A stretch of 7,205 nucleotides of DNA, taken from DATFYI01 sp035315125 (lineage in GTDB: Bacteria; Chloroflexota; Anaerolineae; Anaerolineales; Anaerolineaceae). Both the position numbers and the translations under genes were made by a program. The notes below the pieces were generated by a model. The model did no database searches and was not told the DNA's origin. It saw only the letters and a list, made by a program, of their open reading frames with translations. The stretch lies in NCBI GenBank assembly GCA_035315125.1, contig DATFYI010000088.1, positions 1 to 7,205 of the forward strand. The letters are read 5' to 3'. Shown here piece after piece: positions 1 through 4,997 of this stretch. Within the stretch, counting starts at the first letter, position 1. Every line of letters begins with the position of its first letter.

Positions 1-22
1 TGCCAAGGCTGATAGGCCATAA

Positions 23-238
23 TTGCAAAACTTGTTGGTCGAGGCTGATAATACCGAGTTGACCCGTTTTTTGGTAACTCTCTTATATCAGCCTATTTAC
101 GATTATACCAAGGTTCAATACTTTGTGAAGACCCTTGTTGAATATAAAAATGACCGACGCTTTGTCAACCCAAGAGTGAAATTGCTTCTATGCCTACGCC
201 AGGGTAATATTTTTTATCCCCCGTGTATAAAGCGATGA
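23..238 (+). CDS. Doubtful 71-aa ORF, unrecognised
   Basis: This open frame starts at a TTG directly after an in-frame TAA. An AGG six bases upstream of the TTG is only a weak ribosome binding site. The predicted protein is rich in aromatic and charged residues (for example QPIYDYTKVQYFVKTLVEYK) and has no signal peptide, membrane helix or motif that I recognise. Its 3' end overlaps the 3' end of the opposite-strand HTH gene by about 25 bases, which counts against both being intact. The residue mix and codon choice look more protein-like than chance, so it may be a small unknown gene or a leftover piece of a larger one. I assign no function. Confidence 0.2.
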   Translation: MQNLLVEADNTELTRFLVTLLYQPIYDYTKVQYFVKTLVEYKNDRRFVNPRVKLLLCLRQGNIFYPPCIKR

Positions 239-459
239 GAAGCCTCCTCGCAAAGTCCGTTTCCAATAGACCCCACCCCCGTCCATAGGTCACATGGCTC
301 GTCGTTCATGAAGCGCGATATTGTAACCGGCGCCGTTCCGATTTTTCGGGCTGCTTCGCGAATACTGAGCCCATCGTGGCGAATTCTCTGTTCCAAAATC
401 TGTTTCAATATTGTTTCCTCCAGAAAAATAAGATTTTGGATTTGCTTGCCGAAAGGCAT
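214..459 (-). CDS. Small helix-turn-helix (XRE-like) DNA-binding protein, possibly decayed
   Basis: The predicted product is 81 aa from the ATG at 459; a TTG at 513 would add 18 unconvincing residues. A helix-rich N-terminus (about residues 13-28) leads into a helix-turn-helix: LSIREAARK (31-39), a turn at IGTAP, and a recognition helix around TISRFMN (46-52). The next segment, EPCDLWT, matches the position where XRE/Cro-type proteins usually have a short acidic stretch before the last helices. The role inferred is a cytoplasmic transcriptional regulator. After residue 60 the sequence becomes Gly-rich and less convincing, so the C-terminal helices may be degenerate or frameshifted. No ribosome binding site precedes the ATG. 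The gene sits 44 bases downstream of another short, probably broken ORF, so the locus may be eroding. Confidence 0.45.
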   Translation of the reverse strand: MPFGKQIQNLIFLEETILKQILEQRIRHDGLSIREAARKIGTAPVTISRFMNDEPCDLWTGVGSIGNGLCEEASHRFIHGG

Positions 460-503
460 TTTTAAAGTGGGTTGCCCAAAAACCCTTTGGGTGAAAATCA
501 CCT

Positions 504-596
504 TCAGTTGCAATAAGTTAATAAGGAAGCCGCGCCGACCACTTTGGCTATAACGAGATGTTCGTCCTCAAGCATTTGGGTTGGGCTGTCACTCAT
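504..596 (-). pseudogene. 30-codon ORF with strong RBS; possible truncated hemerythrin-like gene start
   Basis: An AGGAG (607-611, -) within an A-rich run lies about 10 bases before an ATG, one of the better translation starts in the window, yet the frame closes after 30 codons. The product begins MSDSPTQMLEDEHLVIAKVV. The pattern LxxEHxVIxKVV resembles the first helix of HHE/hemerythrin-like cation-binding domains, in which a His in EHxxI is an iron ligand; this family assignment is inference from a very short segment. A real hemerythrin domain needs about 120-150 aa with several more His and Glu ligands, and none follow in this frame. The next TGA comes within 10 residues of the resemblance ending. 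The simplest reading is a gene truncated or frameshifted near its start. A genuine small protein or leader peptide for the downstream HTH gene is the alternative. Confidence 0.4.
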
Positions 597-606
597 TCTT
601 ATGGAT

Positions 607-611
607 CTCCT
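607..611 (-). promoter_or_regulatory. Ribosome binding site AGGAG
   Basis: AGGAG about 10 bases before the ATG at 596, within an A-rich stretch on the minus strand. It is the main reason to believe that the short ORF 504-596 was once translated. Confidence 0.55.
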
Positions 612-681
612 TTTTTGCATCTTCAAATTAATTTAACTGGACTTCAATAGCTATTAATCCACACCAGTCTGGGCAGTAACA

Positions 682-1350
682 TCATTTCCAGAGAAGTTCA
701 GTGATTACCAAAAACTTAGTCGCTGCAGCATCGTAGGCGCTGTAGGCGATTGTTAATGTCTCTTGCTGAGATGTTTGTGAATAAACCCAAATAGTGACAT
801 TGCCGATCGCGGGATAAGAGGTCGTACCTGGGGGAGTAGCTTTCCAACCCTTAAGGGCATCATTGTAGAAGGTAGTGATGTCTGCCACTTTTGCATTCGT
901 CAGGTAAGCTTTACCATCAAATTGTTCCCCCGTTTTCTTTGCTATCTGATCCCCAGTGTTGAGCCCGAACATTGCTTTTGGGTCGGTTGCGGGAAGCGGT
1001 TGTAATCCAGAAAAGACCGGAATAGTCTGGACAATCGCAGCATTTGGCTGAGTAGTTGCTGAGGTAGGGTTGGCTGGCAGAGCAGTAGATACGCCAGAGA
1101 CGGCTGATGGAGCAATAGCTGCGACAGGGGTGGATGGCACAGCAGTAGCTACGGCAGCGACGGCTGTTTGAGCAATTGCTTCGGCAGCAGCGGCTGGTTG
1201 AGCAGCAGCCGCGGCCAGGGTGGAAGGCAGAGAAGTAGTTACGGCACTAATGGCTGATTGAGCAGCAGCCGCAACAGGTACGCAAGCGGCTAAAACCAGG
1301 CTCAAAGCGACAACGATGCCGCTTGTGAGGGTAAATAGTTTTTTATTCAT
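682..1350 (-). CDS. Lipoprotein with periodic Ala/Pro stalk and C-terminal globular domain
   Basis: 222 aa from an ATG. Residues 1-23 form a lipoprotein signal: MNKK, a hydrophobic core and the lipobox LAAC, with Cys23 as the predicted lipidated residue. Residues 30-109 are an Ala/Pro/Thr/Ser stalk built of 10-residue units (see the repeat entry). Residues 110-222 form a compact domain containing DITTFYNDALKGWK (about 157-170), then alternating hydrophobic strands including VTIWVYSQ and LTIAYSAYD. The FYxxxLxGW pattern occurs in secreted domains of unknown function in this phylum (recalled, not searched). The predicted place is the outer face of the cytoplasmic membrane, with the stalk holding the domain away from the surface. 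The region before the ATG is A-rich with only GAAG close to the start, so the ribosome binding site is weak. No enzymatic residues are apparent, and the function is unknown. Confidence 0.85.
   Translation of the reverse strand: MNKKLFTLTSGIVVALSLVLAACVPVAAAAQSAISAVTTSLPSTLAAAAAQPAAAAEAIAQTAVAAVATAVPSTPVAAIAPSAVSGVSTALPANPTSATTQPNAAIVQTIPVFSGLQPLPATDPKAMFGLNTGDQIAKKTGEQFDGKAYLTNAKVADITTFYNDALKGWKATPPGTTSYPAIGNVTIWVYSQTSQQETLTIAYSAYDAAATKFLVITELLWK
1024..1263 (-). repeat. 30-bp / 10-aa imperfect tandem repeat, 8 units, in the lipoprotein stalk
   Basis: Residues 30-109 of the lipoprotein divide into eight 10-residue blocks, for example AQTAVAAVAT, AVPSTPVAAI, APSAVSGVST and ALPANPTSAT. Six of the eight blocks have Pro at the third position. 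A 20-residue super-period also shows: xxxAVxxVxT followed by xxPxxP. At DNA level, 1081-1120 and 1141-1180 match at 34 of 40 positions with a 60-base offset, and a weaker copy begins near 1231. This indicates expansion by unit duplication followed by divergence, not just biased composition. Confidence 0.75.
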
Positions 1351-1656
1351 CTTCTTTTTTTCTTTTTTACTGAGTAATTACGATGTTTTATGCACTTCAA
1401 ACCATTCTATCTGAAAGAAGCTGTCTATGTTCCTAATACAACCTATAAAATACCTAAATAATTAGTTGAGTTGGCTGGCGGATTTTATTCGGACTGGCCT
1501 ATCCACCAAAACAACCTGTTTTATGGGGTTTTAGCACAAAACAAGACAGTTGGTAAAAAAGATTAAAGGTTATAAGTTCCCTGGTGAATATTCTTGATAT
1601 CTTTTAGCACGACCTCCACGCTAAGGTCGCCGATCTGGATGTGCATCGCCGGTGAA
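1351..1656. other. Gene-free intergenic stretch upstream of the Ala/Pro lipoprotein
   Basis: There is no supportable ORF on either strand. It must contain the promoter of the lipoprotein gene, but I see no convincing -35/-10 pair. The stretch around 1507-1545 has two near copies of CAAAACAA and a weak imperfect stem (CCTGTTTT with AAAACAAG). A 6-bp inverted repeat, CGACCT (1610-1615) with AGGTCG (1624-1629), lies just before the CRISPR repeat. Confidence 0.5.
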
Positions 1657-1684
1657 GTATTCCCCACACGCGTGGGGATGAACC
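1657..1684 (+). CRISPR. Solitary type I-E CRISPR repeat (28 bp, no array)
   Basis: The segment reads GTATTCCCC, ACACGC, then GTGGGGATGAACC. It contains the inverted repeat CCCCAC (1662-1667) / GTGGGG (1672-1677) around a 4-base loop. This matches the well-known type I-E repeat pattern xxxTTCCCCxxxxxxxxGGGGATxAACC, as in E. coli. Its translations contain HPHACGEY on one strand and FPTRVGMN on the other, which are familiar spurious peptides from mis-annotated I-E arrays. The usual 29th base G is T here (1685). There is no second copy at the expected ~61-base spacing upstream (near 1596) or downstream (near 1718), nor anywhere else in the window, and there is no cas gene. It is therefore a relic of an array, a lone insertion, or a stand-alone functional element. 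By family convention the leader side would be to the left. Confidence 0.8.
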
Positions 1685-1807
1685 TTAACCAGGCCGTATG
1701 AATGGCCGAAAGAGCACGGGCGCCAATTGATCGAAAGATTTTCAGAGGTGCCAGAAGTACCTTTTAAATTAATTGCAAAACTGGCATTCCAATTAAAATT
1801 GCAATAG
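1682..1807 (+). pseudogene. Possible coding relic next to the CRISPR repeat
   Basis: One frame stays open from the TGA at 1679-1681 to the TAG ending at 1807. It reads as about 41 residues with normal-looking composition, including RPYEWPKEHGRQLIERF followed by SEVPEVPFKLIAKLAFQLKLQ. It contains no ATG, its 5' end coincides with the CRISPR repeat, and there is no ribosome binding site. The peptide looks like the C-terminus of a real cytoplasmic protein (amphipathic helix, Lys/Glu-rich), but I do not recognise the family. If real, the upstream part of the gene was lost at or near the repeat. Chance is the main alternative. Confidence 0.25.
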
Positions 1808-1900
1808 GGAAGACCCAAGGATACAAATAAGGCACTAATCTGCACGGGTTCGTGGATGAACTAGTCAAAGTAATAGGGGGATGGTACAAATGCTACAATA

Positions 1901-2674
1901 TTAGCTTTTGGTAGCCTTTATGGTTGGCGTTATGCTAGGCTTTGTTGTAGGAGTGTAAGAAGGTGTGATCGATGGTGTGGTCGTGGTATCGGCCGTGGGC
2001 GTCACAGTGACAGTTGATGGAGTAGTGGTGACAGATGGAGTAGCGGTGGCAGCCGTGCCGCTCACAACGAATTCAAAAGAAAGAGGGCGGAAATTGATAC
2101 CCTGGTCATTGGTGATCACCCAATAGGTTGCATATTTTCCGGCGTTATTGGGGGCGGTCATTTGGACTGGAATATCAACTTCATCATTAGGATTTACTAT
2201 ATTACTCAGATGGAAGTCACTGGCTCCCATTTTTGTACCGGTGTAAAACCGTACGGAATAATTTGTATTCCATGTGGTCGTACCGGTGTTTTGCACCCTC
2301 CAGGTGAGCGTAAATGTTTGGCCTGGAGAAAGCTGAGCCCCATCGGCTGGATTATTAGAAATCCAAACGCCTTTATCGGCAATGGCGGGCACAGTCATGG
2401 ATGGTAATGTTACTGGTGTGGTTGGCTGGCCAGATTGAGTTGCGTTTGTTGTCTCGGTTGCGAAAGGGATATTGGTTGATTTAGGTGTTACGGTCGCAGA
2501 GGGTGTCAGCGCAAGTACGGTAGCAAGCTCGGCCTGGACTGTTTCAGCTGCTTGGGTATAGACAGCATTAGCAGACTGGGTTGGTGTGGCATTAGCAGAT
2601 GAGCCACAAGCTGCAGTAAAGATCAAGACAAGCAACCCGGCCATGCGCCAGGACATTTGTAATAATTTTTGCAT
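1901..2674 (-). CDS. Lipoprotein with NBR1-type Ig-like (four-tryptophan) domain
   Basis: 257 aa from an ATG with GGAG ten bases upstream. The signal peptide ends in the lipobox TAAC, with Cys23 lipidated. Residues 24-99 are a Thr/Pro/Ser/Ala stalk that begins with a short helical piece, AVYTQAAETVQAELA, typical of Chloroflexota lipoproteins. Residues about 100-205 match the NBR1-type Ig-like fold: W104, W125 (LTWRVQNTG), W135 (TTTWNTNYSVRF) and W185 (YATYWVITNDQG) are the four tryptophans, with the central PGQTF and MTAPNNAGKY strands. Residues 207-257 are a second Thr/Pro-rich low-complexity tail, so the domain sits between two flexible arms. Bacterial members are extracellular and probably bind proteins or polymers; the ligand is unknown. 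The second lipoprotein at 5868-6629 carries the same domain. Confidence 0.9.
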   Translation of the reverse strand: MQKLLQMSWRMAGLLVLIFTAACGSSANATPTQSANAVYTQAAETVQAELATVLALTPSATVTPKSTNIPFATETTNATQSGQPTTPVTLPSMTVPAIADKGVWISNNPADGAQLSPGQTFTLTWRVQNTGTTTWNTNYSVRFYTGTKMGASDFHLSNIVNPNDEVDIPVQMTAPNNAGKYATYWVITNDQGINFRPLSFEFVVSGTAATATPSVTTTPSTVTVTPTADTTTTPSITPSYTPTTKPSITPTIKATKS

Positions 2675-2725
2675 TGGATATATGCTCCATTATAAAAATA
2701 TAATTCCGACCTTTCTAGGGTGTGA

Positions 2726-2754
2726 ATTTTTAACCGCATTGAATGATTTGTCAA
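2726..2754 (-). promoter_or_regulatory. Predicted sigma70-type promoter for the NBR1-Ig lipoprotein
   Basis: A perfect TTGACA (-35) lies at 2749-2754 on the minus strand. An A-rich -10 (TAAAAA at 2727-2732, 16-base spacing) fits four of six consensus positions. Transcription would start near 2719, giving a leader of about 45 bases that includes the GGAG at 2685-2688. A separate TATAAT at 2689-2694 is too close to the ATG to include that ribosome binding site and lacks a matching -35. Confidence 0.45.
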
Positions 2755-2889
2755 GGGGTAAATCTGTTGTATGTTTCGAGATGGTAGCAGCATTATCGCC
2801 AATTCATTAAATCCCACAGAAAGTAGGCGCAATACCTTGGTCTGTCCAGTCGGCACAAATATGTTCGTAACCGTCGTATCCAATGGACT

Positions 2890-3438
2890 TTATTTTTCCG
2901 AACGCTTTTCACCTTGTATATCCGCAGGTAATGATGGATGGTTTGGAATGTGGGCATAAGGGATCAGCATCAAGAAGCCAATTCCAATTGCAATCTCTCC
3001 TGCCAACACCCCCTCTTCCTGGAGATATCCATAATAAATATGGGGCAAATGGTGGCTGCCAAATCCCAAAATATCTGCCAGGCCGGAAAAAACCGAGATC
3101 AGATATCCGGTGGCAATCATGCGCACCCCGATATCCGCCGCGATGCTCTTGGCCTCTTTGCCCCACAAAGAAAGCAAGCTGATTAACCCGCCAACACAAA
3201 TGATCCCCAGACCAACCAGGAATACGGAAATTTGTATAAAACCAACCAATGGGCTGCGATCCAATCCAAATATGGAAGGGCGAGCGCCGATTAAGAAAAC
3301 TAAAAAACCGAATAGGGTGGTGATCAAACCGAAGATGGTTAAGCGTCTTTTTAATACGCCGTTGCCGTTCGAGAGCAATCCACTCTGCGAGGCCGTTGGA
3401 TCGGTTGTACTCTTTGGACCTTTATCAGGGTCGTTCAT
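2890..3438 (-). CDS. Conserved four-helix membrane protein, unknown function
   Basis: 182 aa from the ATG at 3438. A TTG at 3474 would add 12 residues and is less likely; neither start has a clear ribosome binding site. Residues 1-30 are polar and disordered, followed by KRR. Four hydrophobic segments follow: about 33-52, 66-91, 103-127 and 143-162. Between helices 1 and 2 is a Gly/Pro/Asp loop, PSIFGLDRSP (54-63). Between helices 3 and 4 is GFGSHHLPHIYYGY (125-138), with three His that could face one side of the membrane. The GLDRSPLVGFIQ and GLADILGFG patterns are familiar to me from uncharacterised Anaerolineae membrane proteins. The positive KRR before helix 1 suggests a cytoplasmic N-terminus. 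The gene lies downstream of the two-helix protein on the same strand, about 120 bases away, and could share its transcript. Confidence 0.75.
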   Translation of the reverse strand: MNDPDKGPKSTTDPTASQSGLLSNGNGVLKRRLTIFGLITTLFGFLVFLIGARPSIFGLDRSPLVGFIQISVFLVGLGIICVGGLISLLSLWGKEAKSIAADIGVRMIATGYLISVFSGLADILGFGSHHLPHIYYGYLQEEGVLAGEIAIGIGFLMLIPYAHIPNHPSLPADIQGEKRSEK

Positions 3439-3528
3439 AGCGATGTTAAGGTCATCTAATAATGCGTACCTCAACTTCCACCCAGGGTTGCTTGAGTGGT
3501 TTTATTCTTACCAGGCACTTATTTATGG

Positions 3529-3555
3529 CCTGAGCTAAATAAGAGAAAGCTCAAG
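3529..3555 (-). terminator. Inverted repeat between two membrane-protein genes, weak terminator candidate
   Basis: On the minus strand, CTTGAGCT and AGCTCAGG pair over 8 bp (one G-U) around an 11-base loop, starting just after the stop codon of the two-helix membrane protein. No U-tract follows, so factor-independent termination is doubtful. It may instead protect or attenuate a transcript that reads into the next gene. Confidence 0.3.
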
Positions 3556-3560
3556 CGGAA

Positions 3561-3824
3561 TTAATTTTGTTTCTTTGAACCGGTGCCGTACCATGCCAGC
3601 GCAAACCCAACGATTGCGATAAGAAAAGCGAGGATGGCATATTTGGTATGATGGGCAGCCGTGGTTACGGCGACATGCCCCGGGAAGAAAGCGGGTAGAT
3701 TGCTGGCCGTTTGCGTCAAGTAAACCACCCCGATGATGATAAATATCACCCCCAATACCACCCCAGCAATCATTAATAAGGGGCTCCTGGAGGATTTTGT
3801 GACATTTACCGCTTGGTTATTCAT
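3561..3824 (-). CDS. Small two-helix membrane protein, unknown function
   Basis: 87 aa from an ATG preceded by AAGGA with 9 bases of spacing, a good ribosome binding site. After a polar N-terminus (1-14) come a first membrane helix (about 15-38, LLMIAGVVLGVIFIIIGVVY) and an outer loop with SNLPAFFPGH followed by a His pair (HHTKY). A second helix follows (about 63-79, YAILAFLIAIVGFALAW) before the short basic tail GTGSKKQN. The loop pattern LPxFFPGHxxxxxHHxK is one I associate with small conserved Chloroflexota proteins. The gene has a TATAAT about 40 bases upstream and is divergently oriented from the SH3 lipoprotein. No function can be assigned. Confidence 0.75.
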   Translation of the reverse strand: MNNQAVNVTKSSRSPLLMIAGVVLGVIFIIIGVVYLTQTASNLPAFFPGHVAVTTAAHHTKYAILAFLIAIVGFALAWYGTGSKKQN

Positions 3825-3865
3825 ATAAGTCGTTCCTTTTACCTATTATTGTTGAATCGAGTGGT

Positions 3866-3871
3866 ATTATA
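3866..3871 (-). promoter_or_regulatory. -10 box TATAAT for the two-helix membrane protein
   Basis: A perfect TATAAT on the minus strand would give a transcription start near 3859 and a leader of about 35 bases that includes the AAGGA. No good -35 hexamer lies 16-18 bases upstream, so the promoter may be activator-dependent or weak. Confidence 0.4.
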
Positions 3872-3920
3872 ACCCGCAATTCTCACTCCGGCGTCAGGTT
3901 CAATGGGGGATCGACCGAAA

Positions 3921-3938
3921 GATGGAAAACTATCCATC
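3921..3938. promoter_or_regulatory. Perfect 6-bp inverted repeat in the divergent promoter region
   Basis: GATGGA and TCCATC flank the 6-base centre AAACTA. It lies about 50 bases upstream of the minus-strand -10 and 110 bases upstream of the plus-strand -10. The place and symmetry would suit an operator for a dimeric regulator, but 6-bp inverted repeats also arise by chance. Confidence 0.2.
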
Positions 3939-4049
3939 ATCGCTTGCTTGAAACAGACTGAGCTTCAGTACCCCGCATATGCTGGCAATTCACAGCTCGT
4001 GAACCTATCCGATCACCCAAAATTCATGCATTTTTAATATTTTCATCCA

Positions 4050-4055
4050 TATAAT
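4050..4055 (+). promoter_or_regulatory. -10 box TATAAT for the SH3-domain lipoprotein
   Basis: A perfect TATAAT lies 64 bases before the ATG at 4120, with no strong -35 at 16-18 bases upstream. The predicted start near 4062 gives a leader of about 58 bases that ends in the GAGG ribosome binding site (4109-4112). Confidence 0.4.
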
Positions 4056-4119
4056 CAAAATGAATGAACAGGTAAACCGTCCAATCATTGGAAGATTTCT
4101 CCCTCATTGAGGAAACCCC

Positions 4120-4905
4120 ATGTTAATAAAACCGAAATTACTCCGCCGATTTGGGTCGGCTTTCCTGCCGATCCTCTTATTTGCCTCTATTTTATCGTCT
4201 TGCAACTTTGCAAGCAGTACACCCACTCTGCCGGTTTCAGCCACCAGCACTAACATCCCGGTCGTTAATACCCTCGCTGCTCCGACGCAAACTGTAGCGC
4301 CCAGCCCAACCGCCAGCCCCAGCCCTACGCTCGCCCCAACCCCCAGCGAGGTAGTGACCCCTACCGAGACGCTCGTACCAACCATGGCAGCCAGCCTGAC
4401 CACTTCCCAGGCAACCGTGATTGCTGATAAATCCGCCTCCAACATACGGCGAGGTCCCGGCCTGGCTTATGACATCACCGGTGGGCTGCTCAAGGGCGCC
4501 ACCACAGCAGTATACGGGCGCAACCCGGACGGCACCTGGATCTATGTGGCTATACCAGGCCAGCCCGGAAAATACGGCTGGGTGACCGGACAGCCTCAAT
4601 ACGTGACCGTTTCTGTTAACGTAATGGATTTACCGCTCGTGGCCTTCGACCAACCAGCCCCGGCTTACATAGAAAACTGCACCGAGCATACGGTGTATGT
4701 CACTCCCGGCAACGTTTCCATTCCGGACCGCAGTAATACCGACAACAAAGCCCAATTCAACCCAGGTGTTTATCTAGTCTTCGATCAACATATAGTGAAT
4801 TCAAGTGGCAATATGGTGCAGATCAACACAGTGACGGTGGTCGAGGGCATGACGAAGGACATCACGATCGATGCAAATGGCAAAGTGACAACCTGCCCTT
4901 CATAG
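4120..4905 (+). CDS. SH3-domain lipoprotein
   Basis: 261 aa from an ATG with GAGG seven bases upstream. The N-terminus has positive residues (KPKLLRR), a hydrophobic core and the lipobox LSSC, with Cys28 lipidated. Residues 29-97 form a Thr/Pro/Ser stalk. Residues about 98-172 are a bacterial SH3 domain: the hallmark NIRRGPG (108-114), a middle strand before GTWIYVA (138-144), and the closing YGWVTG (152-157). Such domains usually bind cell-wall peptides or other surface polymers. A C-terminal beta-rich domain (about 174-261) has Cys187 and Cys259, which could form a disulfide. The protein is predicted to sit on the outer face of the membrane. It is the only clear plus-strand gene, divergent from the membrane proteins on its left and convergent with the ElyC-like gene on its right. 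It is also noticeably richer in C and G than its neighbours. Confidence 0.9.
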   Translation: MLIKPKLLRRFGSAFLPILLFASILSSCNFASSTPTLPVSATSTNIPVVNTLAAPTQTVAPSPTASPSPTLAPTPSEVVTPTETLVPTMAASLTTSQATVIADKSASNIRRGPGLAYDITGGLLKGATTAVYGRNPDGTWIYVAIPGQPGKYGWVTGQPQYVTVSVNVMDLPLVAFDQPAPAYIENCTEHTVYVTPGNVSIPDRSNTDNKAQFNPGVYLVFDQHIVNSSGNMVQINTVTVVEGMTKDITIDANGKVTTCPS

Positions 4906-4961
4906 GCTCAGTTATTCAGGTTGGTACAAGGGCTTTCGCGATGGACGCCGCCTTTCGGAAG

Positions 4962-4977
4962 AACGGTAATTTCCGTT
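4962..4977. terminator. Small hairpin between convergent genes
   Basis: AACGG and CCGTT pair around the 6-base loop TAATTT in the 92-base gap between the two convergent genes. A short U-rich flank exists on both sides, but the stem is only 5-6 bp and no clear U-tract follows, so this is a weak bidirectional terminator candidate. An overlapping CGGAA/TTCCG pairing competes with it. Confidence 0.25.
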
Positions 4978-4997
4978 TGAACCGCACGATACCAGCA

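Noticed and set aside
4..51. Direct repeat AGGCTGATA at the left edge (7 and 43)
   Set aside because: Two 9-base copies in AT-rich, gene-poor DNA are not enough to support a repeat element or attachment site.
1621..1845. Minus-strand 74-aa ORF
   Set aside because: It runs through the CRISPR repeat and contains the spurious HPHACGEY peptide; its remaining sequence lies antisense to the possible relic at 1682-1807, and it has no ribosome binding site.
1838..1862. Second degenerate CRISPR repeat (GCACGGGTTCGTGGATGAAC)
   Set aside because: Only GGATGAAC and a few bases match, the stem is missing, and the distance from the true repeat does not fit a ~61-base period; chance resemblance is more likely.
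2689..2694. TATAAT as the main promoter of the NBR1-Ig lipoprotein
   Set aside because: Transcription would start after the GGAG ribosome binding site, and no -35 lies at the right distance; the TTGACA at 2749-2754 is a better candidate.
2623..2883. Minus-strand 86-aa ORF upstream of the NBR1-Ig lipoprotein
   Set aside because: It overlaps the lipoprotein start by about 50 bases in another frame and covers that gene's promoter; the residues show no pattern and no ribosome binding site is seen.
4104..4599. Minus-strand ORFs opposite the SH3 lipoprotein
   Set aside because: They are Gly/Val-rich antisense shadows of the Thr/Pro stalk of a well-supported plus-strand gene.
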